NCBI RefSeq assembly: GCF_033568475.1
Contig: NC_133123.1
Coordinates: forward strand, 15,982,622-16,046,621
Origin: Henckelia pumila
Lineage: Eukaryota; Streptophyta; Magnoliopsida; Lamiales; Gesneriaceae
DNA length: 64,000 nucleotides
Reading direction: 5' to 3'
In this document: positions 35,431-46,944 of the stretch, one piece after another
How the letters are laid out: every line of letters begins with the position of its first letter
Position numbering within the stretch: position 1 is the stretch's first letter
The notes under the pieces: generated by a model
Database searches by the model: none
Told to the model about the DNA's origin: nothing
What the model saw: only the letters and a program-made list of their open reading frames with translations
Position numbers and translations under genes: made by a program

Positions 35431-36235
35431 GTTATGACATTGTTGCCGGAGTTAAACAACAAGAAAGAGAAGCCCAATAGACTCATTAGGTGATCCAATC
35501 AACAAGCTTATAAAGTGCTAATTGCATATATTATCCCTGTAAAATCACGATATTGTTAAACTCTCTATAACCGTTAACTTCATGTTTTTTTCAAATTTTG
35601 AGCACAAACACCCCTGAAAATACATATAAACAAGAGGTGAATGCTCAAAATTTGAAAACATGAAGAATACGTGCTCAAGATTTGAAAACACAGAGAATTA
35701 ATAGATTTTTTTTTCACTGAAAATTTTTAACAATATCGAGATTTGACATCAGTTGTGTATAAGAGAATTTGCATTTCAATTTCAGAATTTATTTTCAACG
35801 GCCGGATGAAGAAGAGTCACATCTATTGGCCTTAGCTGATAGCTCCCAGCCAAACTCTGTCTCTAGCTAAATGTTAGCGACCAAGATATTGATTATGTAT
35901 ATAACTAGTTTATAATGAGTCGCTATTTTTTGTTAGATATTGATTTTTCTGTGGACTAATCCAAAAATTTCTAGAAATGTAATCAGGTTTTTTAAAAGAT
36001 TCACTTCTCTTGTATTTAATGAATTTGATACTTGTTTCCATTATATGTTATAATTACACTTGACAAAAAGATAAATATTAAATACAAAAATATAGATGAG
36101 ATAAATATAAATTATTCACGTAGTTAATCTACCCGAGTAGGTATTTTGTCAGATGGTATCACGGATTTTATTTGTGAGACATGTCAATCATGTTCATAAT
36201 TACAATAAAAAATAATATTTTGACATAAAATATAA
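35431..36235. other. AT-rich intergenic DNA
   Basis: No gene or element end is supported. TACTT at 36236-36240 is the left target duplication of the copia element that follows. Confidence 0.5.
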
Positions 36236-36240
36236 TACTT

Positions 36241-36422
36241 TGTTAAATCTGTAATTCATCACAGATCTGCCATTGATTGAGATGATCAAAGCTTAAGAAG
36301 ATATATAATTGAGAGAAAAAGATGTATTGTATTGATTGAGAAACTCTAATTTCTGTTTGAGAATACATTTTTGTATATATACAGGTAATGAGAAGTTTTA
36401 ACTGCTTTTTAACAACTAACTA
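36241..36422 (-). repeat. Copia 3' LTR, outer part
   Basis: It matches 44195-44376 and begins on the plus strand TGTTAAATCTG. It is interrupted after AACTA (36418-36422) by the solo LTR. Confidence 0.92.
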
Positions 36423-39400
36423 TGTAACGCCCGAAAATTCGTCACGTAAATCCGCATGCATAACTAGGAGATTTAATAATTTTAAAATAATGTGAAAATG
36501 TGTTGAATTGTTTTTATGAGTTAGTATGTGAATTATGTGATTTATTTGCATGCTTTAAATATTGTTTCGGCATTTAAATTTATATGATATGATTTATGAA
36601 TTTATTTGAGAAAAATTATTTTATGATCGCGTAGGCGGGACAGTGGACGGACGAGATGTTAGTTTTCATCCAAAATATTTTATAAGATTTTTAGGAGCCT
36701 TAAAATATTATTTTAAGGTAATATTTTAAGAAAATTATGGTATTTATATATATGTATATTTATATGTCCGTTTTTACCCAAAATAAGTTATTTTTATGAC
36801 TTTTATTAACCTTTAAAAATCCCTTAATTATATATTTCGGGATTTTTATGCTATTATCAGATTAATATGTTATTATGAGTGTTAAATTCTATTTTTATTA
36901 TGGTATATTATCTTTTTAAATAAATAATTAATGTATTTATCCAAAAATATTCTACCCTAATTCCTCCCTAACCTCACGTAAACTCCCTAGCCGCCTCCCT
37001 CATCCTTTCTCCATCATCTTCATCGTTCCAGCAAGAGTTTTCACAGCCCCATAGCTGAGCTTTAAAGGTTTTATATTGGTTTGGAGATCCGTTCGTCCCG
37101 TAGAGCCGTACGACGCGACATAAACGTTATTTCTTGCAAATAATCATCGAGGCACGTTTTGAATCCATTCTTGGCCACCATTTAAATCATATAAACTGTT
37201 TTTAAGCATGATTGATCTGTTTATGCATGCGTTTTTTCAGATTTTAAGGAGATTTTTCATTGTGCATGCATGTTTCACGATTTTGAGTTAGATACCCCAA
37301 GTTTGATGTGATTTCTGTTCATGGCTTGTTCGAGTCTGCTGCCAATCAATTCTTGGTTCTAGGAGGGTCCCTTAGGGTCGTTTTGGGATGATGGTTAGGT
37401 CCTAGGAGTGGCTGGTCGTGGCTAGAACCCCTGCTGTTGCATGGGTGACGTGCTGCACATTGTTTGAGTAAGATGGGATCGGGTGCAGCATCAGGGAGTT
37501 TATGGCTGAGCCAAGCCGGGTCCTATGGTTGTATTGGGACCCTGGGGTGGTTCAGGTGTCGGAGCTCCATCCATTGGTGGCCGTAGCTGGTCGAAAAGTG
37601 CATGAGTTCAGGGGCTGCTCATGGGGGAGGGTTGCGCAGGTTGGAAGGGGGGAAAAACCAGCCATGGCCGAGCCATGCACTTCATGGTTCGAACCATGGA
37701 TGGACCAAGAAGGACCCACAGGACCATGGGGTGGTCTTGTGGGCGGGGCTCCGGCCAGGGGCGACCGGAGCAGGGCGGTCTAAGGCTAAAGTGAGGAGCT
37801 GTCGCATGGGGTTGGGGATTAGTGTAGGATCGGCAGTTTCGGGATTCCCGAATCGTGTGTCGCTAGGGCGGTGTAGGGATCGGTTCAAGGCGAGGCTTGG
37901 TTCTTTGGAACCGCCCAGACGTGGGCTACGTCTGGGCGGTGGGGCTCCGGCCATTCGGCGGCCGGAGCTGGCCGGCAGCAGGCCTCAAAGCCTGCTGCTA
38001 CACGGCCGTGACCTGCACAATTTTTGTGCAGGTCACGTTGGGTATTGGGTAAGTGGGCCGTGGGTTTGGGGTGTTCTTGGGCCGGGCTTGGGTCCTTGGA
38101 TCCGGGTCCGGTTCGGGTCTAAAATCATGGGTCAAATAATTTTAGTCCGAGTCTAGATTTTTATGTTTTTGGGCTTGGGTATTTTATTTTAATTAATTAA
38201 AAGTTTAAGTAATTAATTAATGGGTTGAACTTGATTAATTAATTAATTGGACTAATTTAATGGGATTTAATAATTATGAAAGTGAGCCCACGAATTTGTC
38301 ATGGGCCGCGTGATCCATGAGAATTATTGGGCAAGTTGTGTCAGGTTTAGTAATTTTAACGGTCTAATCCCTAGGATAATGAACTAGTTAATAATTTATT
38401 GGATTAATTTTAAGTTAATTAGTTAATGGGCCTAATTTATGTTTTAAGTGGGCCCATTAGTTTCCATGGGCCTGGGGTCCATGAAACTTAATGGGCCAGG
38501 TCAGGTTGGGCTTTTGGGTTTTTGATCAGTTTAGGAATTTTTGGGTTTAAGTCAAGGGGTCAGCAGCTCGAACAAGTCCTTGGAAAAAAATAAATGTCCG
38601 TAAATATATATTTAATTCATGCACGCATTTTTATTAGATATATAAGTATGATTTTTAAGAAAATAAATTAAATATATATTTACGGACAAATTTTCATGAA
38701 ATAAAGAAATAAATGAGATTTTTTTAAGTTCATGCATCATGTAAGAATTTTTATGATAAGTTTAAATGTATGTTAAGAAAAATATATTTTTTTATGGAAG
38801 TTGAAGTGAAGGTGGAAAGTGATGTGGTTGGAGGCCGAGATACTTGGGCCCGGTGACCTTTCTAATGATGTATAAGTATGATGAGCTTATGGATCCAGCT
38901 GAGAGGGCTGGTGAAGTGGCAGCACAGAGGTGGAAACCCCACCGCCGCGTACGTTGGTTTATAGATTGATCAATCGCTTAGTATGATGTCACCGACATGG
39001 ATACGACCTATTGAGAACTAAGAAATCATGATAAGTTATTTTATGAGATTTATTAAGTATGATGATATATGTTTAGCATTATGATAAATCAGTATAATTA
39101 TTTTATTTCAAGTTTATATGCATATAATTTTAAGATCATGCACGTATAATTATTATTCATGTATTTTATATGATGTGTGCTTGTGTGTGGTTTCATTTTG
39201 TTATGTAAGGATAGAACGTGCTAAGCCTCTAGGCTCACTAGATTTAAATGGTGCAGGTGAGCAAAATGTCAATAAGGATAATGTGTTCGCGACTGGCGGC
39301 GAGGGCGTATGAGTTTCCAGGCGGCTAGAACCTGTGACCATCGCTCAATTATGATACTTATGTTGAGATTTAAAATATGTATTTCCGCACACGTTTCATT

Positions 39401-39744
39401 ATTTTTAGATTTTTGAGAGTATGCTTGGATTTTAGATTTAATTATTTATTTATTTTTAGTTTGCATGAATTTTTGTGTAGGAAGTATTAATTAGGAATTT
39501 TATTATGAAATTTTTATGAAATATTATTTAGTAATTAATTTTTAGTATTTAATTGAATGTGTGTACTTTTATTTTATTTATTGTGTTTATGTATTTTAAA
39601 TTAAGTAAAGTTATTTTTAAGTATGATATATATATGTATGGGCATATATATATATTTATATTCATTATTTTATTATCAGAGAGTTTTAAAAAAAAAAATC
39701 AGTAGTAGTTTTAGGATGTTTCATTTGGGTTTTAGGATGTTTCA
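36423..39744 (+). repeat. Solo LTR, 3.3 kb, of a large-LTR family
   Basis: It begins TGTAACGCCCGAAAATTCG, ends TTAGGATGTTTCA, and is flanked by AACTA on both sides (36418-36422, 39745-39749). The uninterrupted site is visible in the other LTR of the host copia element (near 44372-44382). There is no primer site, coding region or second copy, so it is a solo LTR, the usual result of LTR-LTR recombination. Orientation is inferred from the TGTAAC start. A GC-rich core (37500-38160) contains open frames with no recognisable product and a run of hairpins. Confidence 0.85.
37911..38037. repeat. Four consecutive perfect hairpins in the solo LTR
   Basis: Arms: CCGCCCAGACGT 37911-37922 with 37928-37939; GCTCCGGCC 37944-37952 with 37960-37968; GCAGCAGGC 37975-37983 with 37990-37998; CGTGACCTGCACAA 38007-38020 with 38024-38037. 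All arms are perfect and loops are 3-7 bases. Confidence 0.9.
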
Positions 39745-39749
39745 AACTA

Positions 39750-39795
39750 TTTGCTAACAACTATCTCAACAATCTAGTTCTTGCTATCTTTAACA
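39750..39795 (-). repeat. Copia 3' LTR, inner part
   Basis: It matches 44378-44423. On the minus strand the LTR starts TGTTAAAGATAGCAAG at 39795, directly after the end of pol. Confidence 0.9.
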
Positions 39796-41750
39796 TCTCC
39801 CTTCAAGCTTGTAGTATGTTGAGTAATGCAAGCTTGCGTAAGAGATAATGATGCTGATCTGAACCCAACGCTTTTGTAAAGAGATCAGCTGGTTGGTGAT
39901 GTGTAGAGATATGAGAGGTGCTGATGATATTGCCCCGAATCTTTCTTGAATGAAGTGACAGTCGATTTCTATGTGTTTAGTGCGTTCATGATAAAGCGGA
40001 TTTGAAGCAATGTGAAGAGCTGCCTGATTATCACAATGAAGTGGAGTTGGACTGGAGAATGTCAATCCCATGTCTGTAAGTAGCCCACGTAACCAAGTAA
40101 TTTCACATGTTGTAGTGGCCATTGATCTGTACTCTGCTTCGGTCGATGATCGAGACACGGTATGTTGTTTCTTGGTTTTCCAAGATACAGAGGCTGAGCC
40201 AAGTTTAACAACAAATCCAGTAACAGATTTTTGACTCATTAAACATGATCCCCAATCTGAATCGCAATAGGCAGAAAGCTTGAGATCATTATTTGATGGT
40301 AAGAAAATACCCAAAGCAGGAGTTTTCTTGAGGTAACCAAGAACTCGAAATGCTGCATTCATGTGGGACTGTTTAGGTGCTTGCATGTATTGGCTTAAAG
40401 TTTGCACCGCAAAGCAAATATCCGGACGCGTAATGGTGAGATAAATGAGTCTACCAATAAGGTGTTGATAACTGGAAGGATCAAAAAGTGTTCGAAGTAG
40501 AATGAATATTTGAATATGGATTACTCAGATCATACTCTATGGTGGTAAGCTGTAAATGTTGTTCCATTGGAGTGTCATAAGGTTTACAACCAGTCATCCC
40601 AACATCAGATAATAATTCCAAGGTATACTTTTGTTGATTTAGGCATATGCCAATGCTAGATCGAGCCACTTCAATGCCTAAAAAATATTTGAGAGGGCCA
40701 AGATCTTTAATGGCCAGATTCTGATGAAGAAAAAATTTCAATTCTGTGATGGCATTCAAATCATTCCCTGTGATGACAATATCATCAACGTATAATAGGA
40801 GCATAGTGATAGAAGTGCCCTGCTGTTTTGTGAATAAGGAGTGATCATGAGGTGACTGTATAAAACCATCTTGGTGCATGATTTGACAGAATTTAGAATT
40901 CCACTATCGTGATGCCTGCTTTAGTCCGTACAAGGATTTAAGAAGCTTACAAGCATGATTAGAATGTTGTTTGGCAAATCCTTGGGGAATAGACATATAG
41001 ATTTCTTCATGTAAATCACCTTGTAGAAAAGCATTGGTGACATCCATTTGATGTAAGGGCCAATTCATGGCTGCGGCAATGGCTAAGAGGCATCTCACAG
41101 TAACAATCTTAGCAACAGGTGAGAATGTGTCATGATAGTCAATGCCATATTTTTGTGTATATCCTTTGGCAACAAGGTGGGCTTTATACCGATCTATACT
41201 TCCATCAGCTCTGTATTTTAACTTGTATACCCACTTGCAACCGATGGATTTTTTTCTCGGAGGAAGTGGAACAATAACCCATGTTTTATTGGCCTCCAAA
41301 GCTGCAATTTCAGCATCCATGGCCTCACGCCACTTAGGATCAGAAGCAGCATCCTTAAATGATTTTGGTTCTGAAACGGCAGAGATGGATGCTAAGAAGG
41401 ATTGGTATTCGGGCGAGCATTTAGTATAGGAAAGAGACTGGAATATATCATATTGCTTGGAAGACGAATTAGCCATGGTGGAATGAGAGCATATATAATC
41501 TTTGCTCCAAGCTGGAGGTCTAGTGAATCTGGAAGACTTTCTGAGTGAGGAAGGTTGGATGGTATTGCAAGGGTGATTTAAGGAACTGGATTGTACCGGG
41601 TTTTCGATTATGGATTGAGATGGATATTCTTCCAGGACTTGAGGTACTGGTGGTGTAAATATAGAGTGATCCTTGACTGATGAGGAAAATGGAAATATAT
41701 CCTCATGGAATATGACATCTCGAGATACATGAAAAGTTTTGGTGGATAAA
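39796..41750 (-). pseudogene. Copia pol C-terminal part: reverse transcriptase and RNase H
   Basis: Reverse transcriptase: DPKWREAMDAEIAALEANKT, MDVTNAFLQGDLHEEIY and LYGLKQASR (41476-40904), then LLYVDDIVITGND (40879-40481). RNase H: YCDSDWGSCLMSQKSVTGF, SRSSTEAEYRSMA and HERTKHIEIDCHFIQE (40407-39790). A TAG at 40904-40906 follows ASR, where the family has glutamine (ASRQW). Frames change near 40480 and near 41750. This is the polymerase half of one polyprotein with the upstream gag-integrase frame. Confidence 0.9.
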
Positions 41751-44195
41751 TCAAGTTACTTGAACCCCTTTTGATTTATTGGATATCCAAAAAAACACGT
41801 AAGGTTTAGCTCTTACATCAAATTTGTGCAGTGGTTTAAGGTTAGTGGCATAGCACAAACATCCAAAAACTTTTAAATGGGTATATGATGGAGATTTGTT
41901 GAAGAGTATTTCAAAAGGAGTTTTGTTGGACAGTAGAGGAGTGGGAGTTCTATTGATCAAATATGCAGCATGAAGAACACACTCACCCCAATATGGATCA
42001 GGAATAGACGCTTGAAATTTTAGAGCTCGAGCAATATTAAGGATGTGTCGATGCTTTCGTTCAAATATTCCGTTTTGTTGAGGGGTGTAGGTGCATGAGC
42101 TTTGATGGATAATGCCCATGGATGAAAAATATGAGCCACACTCATGATTAAAAAAATCAGTAGCATTATCAGTGCGAATGGTCTCAACATTTGTGAGGAA
42201 ATGGTTTGAAATATAAGCAAAGAATTGCTTCAAAATCTGTAATGTATCAGATTTGAAATGCATGAGTAAAACCCATGTGCATCTCCAGAAGTCATCAACC
42301 ACAGTGAGAAAATATTTAGCTCCATTATGTGTTGGATGTCGATAAGGACCCCATATGTCAATATGTAATAAATGAAATGCATAGGGTGATGAAGATTTTG
42401 TAGCAGAGGGAAATGAATTTCTGGTTTGTTTGGAGATAGGGCACACCAGACAATGATGTGATAGTGATTTATGTATGATAAATGGTAAGATTTGTAACCG
42501 AGACATGGACAAACCAAATCTTTGATGCCATATATCAATACTAATGTCTTTACAAACAGAGAAAGTACAAGAGTTCATAGGATGAGACAAACCACTAGAC
42601 TTATTGCTATTATTATTTTGTCTAGATATATGAGGATCTTGACATGGTGAAACCTTTGTAAGATAGTAAAGACCATGCTTTTGTCTACCAATCGCCATGA
42701 TCTTCCCAGTCGAAAGGTCCTGAAATAAGCAGAATTGAGGATAGAACGCAACAAGACAGTGATGATCTTTTGTGAATTGGGATATGGACAAATGATTGAA
42801 ATTAAAATCAGGGACATGGAGCACACGGTTAAGAACACAAGATGGGGATATACGAATTGAACCAGTAGAAAGAATGGAAGTGGTGTTACCATTTGGAAGC
42901 CTAACTGATCCAATGGCGTCGGTGCTAGGATGTGAGTCTTGCAAGTAACTTGAAGTACCTGTAATATGAGCATTTGCACCAGTATCCAATATCCATTCAT
43001 TAGCATCAGAAATTGACATGAGGCTTGTAAAATTACCAGCAAGGTTTGCAGTCACTTCATTTTGTGGAGAAGAATCACCAAGGAGCTTGATAATTTGTTG
43101 ATACTGAGCATCAGTGAATGTGTGAGCCATTGAGTGTGAGCTTGAGTCATCACGTGAGGACTGCTCAGCAGATCTATTGTAGCTATGATGGGCAGAAATC
43201 TTGAAATTCTTTGATGGCTGGGGTTGGGAAAATTTCATGTACAGCTTGTGATTCGGAGGGTATCCAACTAGCCGATAGCAGTGTTCTTTGAGGTGTCCTG
43301 GCTTGTGACAATGATCACATGTCACTGAGTCATAGCCAACTAGCCGATAACATTGATATTTTGTGTGTCCTGGTTTGTGACAATTGTCACATATCACTGA
43401 ACCAATCCTTTTTGTGGATGATGAGTAGAATGCCGCTGCGGGAATGCCAGCAATCGGTGAAGAAGACAAGACATGTCGAGTGGATTCCTCATGAATAACA
43501 ATGGAGTATGCTTGATTTACTGATGGTAATGGATCTATCATCAGAACTTGACTCCTTATGTGACTATAAGTATCATTCAATCCCATAAGAAATTGAATAA
43601 GTCGTTGGTGATCCTCATGTTCCAGGTATGCTGTTGCACTTGCACATTGACATGATGGAAGAGTTATTAAAGATTGATATTCATCCCATAATCGTTTCAT
43701 TGTTGAAAAATATACAGAGATAGAAGAAGATCCCTGTGATAGATGAACAATATCTCGTTGCAAGGCAAAAATTCGAGATCCAGAAATTTTATCGAATCTC
43801 TCCTTTAAATATGCCCAGACTTTGGAAGCAGTATTGCAGTAGGTGATTCCGTTGAAGATGTCTTTTGAAACAGAGCTCATGATCCAAGATAGAACAATAG
43901 CGTTGCATCTGTCCCATTGTTGTTGAGAAGAACAGGTATTGGCTGGACGGATGCAGGCGCCATTGATGAAGCTGAGTTTGTTCTTGGCTTGCAATGCTAG
44001 TAGCATTGCACGGCTCCATACCCCATAATTTTCAGTTCCAATAAGGGGATCTTGAACAAGCGAAACCCCTGGGGAATCCGATGGGTGCAAATACAAGGGA
44101 TCATTGAATCCGATCGTCGTCGAATGATTTGCTATGGAAGTTGGATTGACGTGAGCTGTGATTTTAAATGCGGAAGGCAATTTCTCTGATACCAT
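41751..44195 (-). pseudogene. Copia gag, protease and integrase, one long open frame
   Basis: An 800-codon stretch is open on the minus strand. The likely start is MVSEKLP at 44195-44193, whose ATG takes its A from the last LTR base and TG from the primer site; the frame is open further up to 44243 inside the LTR. Gag: NYGVWSRAMLLALQAKNKL and VWAYLKERFDKISGSRIFAL. Two CCHC knuckles follow (CDNCHKPGHTKYQC and CDHCHKPGHLKEHC, with a YRLVGY repeat between them), so the knuckle was duplicated. Protease: WILDTGANAHITG. Integrase: DIWHQRFG, HIDIWGPYRHPTHNGAKYF, TIRTDNATDFF and YTPQQNGIFERKHRHILN, with all three acidic residues present. It loses frame at FFWISNKSKGVQVT, where FLGYP would be expected. 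Confidence 0.92.
44184..44194 (-). other. Primer-binding site of the copia element
   Basis: TGGTATCAGAG on the minus strand is an exact match to the initiator-methionine tRNA site, directly adjoining the LTR. It also encodes the first codons of gag. Confidence 0.9.
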
Positions 44196-44423
44196 GTTAA
44201 ATCTGTAATTCATCACAGATCTACCATTGATAGAGATGATCAAAGCTTAAGAAGATATTCTAATTGAGAGAAAAAAATGTATTGTATTGATTGATGAACT
44301 CTAATTTATGTTTGAAAATACATTTTTGTATATATATAGGTAATGAGAAGTTTTAACTACTTTTTAACAACTAACTATTTGCTAACAACTATCTCAACAA
44401 TCTAGCTTTTGCTATCTTTAACA
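44195..44423 (-). repeat. Copia 5' LTR, intact
   Basis: A 229-bp repeat with ends TG...CA, followed by target duplication TACTT (44424-44428). It serves as the empty-site reference for the solo LTR insertion in the other copy. Confidence 0.93.
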
Positions 44424-44428
44424 TACTT

Positions 44429-46127
44429 TTTTATTATAACCCAAATAAAAGATCTGTCTCATAAAAAAATATTAAAATCAACACAAGTCCAAAGTATATT
44501 CTCCACTGTTCCGGAAAACGAAACATAGTTGTTGGTTAATAATTGTTTTGTTGGTAAATTCACAAACATTTTCCTTCTCGGTTGTAAAATTTGTGTTGAC
44601 GGACTTCGGAAGCATTCGATTTATCATTTTATTTAGTGGATTATTAAAGGGACAAAGAAACCATGGTCGCGAAATTAATGGCAAACCTGAAAGAGTCGGT
44701 ATCTTTATTAATCATTTGAATTGATTTATTTTGGATATATTGACTTGGTCTCTATAGATCATATCATATCTCACGATGAGTTCTTTCTGAACTTAATTTT
44801 TTGCTCTAATGCATTCCATCTTCAAGTTAGAAAGCCAAAATTGTTTGACGGATAGACAAAAAGAAGTTAATTTGCAACATTAATTAATGTAATAATGGAC
44901 ATATATACAATATTAATCGTGTAAATGTTAATTGTGGGAACACGGTAGTAATTAATTGTGCAAATGTTATGGGGCGCCGTTTTACATGAACCAAGAGATA
45001 AGAAATGAAAGGCACCGTTTGACCCACTAATTGCAGTTAAAGTCATGATAAAAATTCTAGCAATCGGAGCACACGCAATATAATAAATTTATACTATTAT
45101 TAAGTTAAGCTAACTATAATATTTGAAGCTCTTACTGTATTAATACATCTATATCTTCTATTTTATTAAACATGAGAATATGATAGTAATTGAATTGTTA
45201 GGTTGGTGTGACAATGAAATTGCAATTTTACTCATTTCTGTTAATCTTATTTTAACTCATATCCACTAACAAAAATTTAAATAAAGAACATATTTTACCA
45301 GTATTTTTATCTTTTATGAAATAAATTATTTTTTTATGCTGAAATAAAATAAACATGGTAAAAATAATTAGTTATTGATAAAGCAAGAATATTTCTCTCA
45401 TAAAGCATCTAGGGTTCCATTCCTCATTTTGCCTTGTCCCTCATTATGGCTTGAGATACTAAATATTTTCAACTAACAAACAAACAACAAACCCATATCC
45501 TGAAACTCGTTGACTGATCTTCAATCTTTTGATTGTCTTAGATAAAATTGGTGGCTATAAGGAAAAAAACTTTAGATAAGATCTAATAATTTGTGTGTAA
45601 TCACGCAAAAAAAAGGTATTCAGTCTGAATGCTTGGGTAAAAATGTTTATGTACATGCAACTCGTACCAATTAGTTTATTAATATTAAGAGCAACGCTGA
45701 AAAGCCTAACTATATGTCTTCTCTTAACTCAAACTATTTAGTGGCAGACCGCTTGAGGTGTGATGAAAATGATGATTGTTTATCCACAATCAAAAGAAAT
45801 TTAAACAGTACATGTAATCTTATTATAACTTTGAAAATTTAATATTACACGACCAAATTCATCGTCCCCTGCTATACTTCACATTCTTTCTAGTAATCAT
45901 TCGTGCAATTTAATATATAACTCTGGTCCATCAATACTTGTTACTGTGTAAATAAATCACTTTAAGAAGCAATTCAATTCATAGAACATATACCTGAAGC
46001 AGGGTACAACTGTCTCTCTTTCAGGTGATCTGTTAAACAAATGACGCATCAGCTTAGTATGATAAACATAAAACTCGTTAGACACTGATCAATCAAGATG
46101 TAAAGAAATGAAGATTTCATTCTACAA
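44429..46127. other. AT-rich intergenic DNA
   Basis: 1.7 kb with no supportable gene or element boundary. The short frame at 44478-44684 (-) has no recognisable product. Confidence 0.5.
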
Positions 46128-46714
46128 TGTTGTGATTTTAAGCAAAGAATCCAATTCAAGAAATAAATTGTCTACAAACACACAAACAAGCAGACAATCT
46201 CGAAGCACAATACGAACGTAAACAAAAAACGCAAGAACACCACAATTACTTGATTTGGATTGAGATCAATCCTACATCCAAGGTTCTGGGATTATTCCCA
46301 AATGAATTCACTATGAATCAAGAGTTTCAATCGATACACCCTCAATCGAGATCCAATAATACTTGACTAATAACAGTAAACGTAAAACTTAGCCAATAAA
46401 TCTGGAATCAGATAGCAGCTCCTTGATCCTATCTTCTTGTCTCTGATCCGAGAATTGAAGAAATGAGCTTGACTCCAATGGTGTAGATCTCGACTTCTTT
46501 CAGAGGATTCGATACTCCTTTTTGCTCTTCAATTAATCTCATCTGCCAAAAGTCAACTGATCTGTTTCCGACTCCCCTATTTAAGATGCTAACCAACTTA
46601 ACAGATTAAATAACCAACTCAAATTAGATCTTAGCCATTGGATTAGGATTAACCGAGACAATGAATCCTAGCCATCCAAATGACCACTAATTTAAGTCAA
46701 CTATAGTCTTCACA
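46128..46714 (-). repeat. Probable copia LTR with adjoining polypurine tract
   Basis: On the minus strand it starts TGTGAAGACTATAGTTGAC at 46714 and ends AATCACAACA at 46128. The tract just before it, TCAAAGGTGGAGATT (46715-46729), is the purine primer form common in copia elements. A TATA-like CTTAAATAGGGG lies at about 46570-46581. The rest of the element is missing; sequence to the right soon belongs to another LTR. Confidence 0.5.
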
Positions 46715-46944
46715 AATCTCCACCTTTGACTGAAATTAGATGTCCATAGCAAATTCAAAGAAAATCCCATCAAACAGATTTCAACTTACTTAATCATGTG
46801 AAGCATACTCAATGCTCCATCAAGCTTGCTAACTGGTTTTGGAAGAAATTTAAATTGGATATCTTTGACAAAAATCAGTTTATATTGAATATCAGTTTAC
46901 CACTTAATATTCCAAAGTTTTGATAAACACCAAAATGGGGAAAT

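Larger units (their letters stand above)
36241..44423 (-). mobile_element. Ty1/copia element with a solo LTR inserted in its 3' LTR
   Basis: The LTRs are 228 and 229 bp: 36241-36422 plus 39750-39795 on the left, and 44195-44423 on the right. Target duplication TACTT lies at 36236-36240 and 44424-44428. Without the inserted solo LTR the element is about 4.86 kb, typical for copia. A long minus-strand gag-pol frame starts at the right primer site. The two LTRs differ at about a dozen positions plus one 1-bp indel, so it is older than Tek-B. Confidence 0.93.

Noticed and set aside
37502-38156. Overlapping open frames in the GC-rich core of the solo LTR
   Set aside because: No recognisable domain. 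The frames lie inside an LTR and are explained by high GC content lowering stop frequency.
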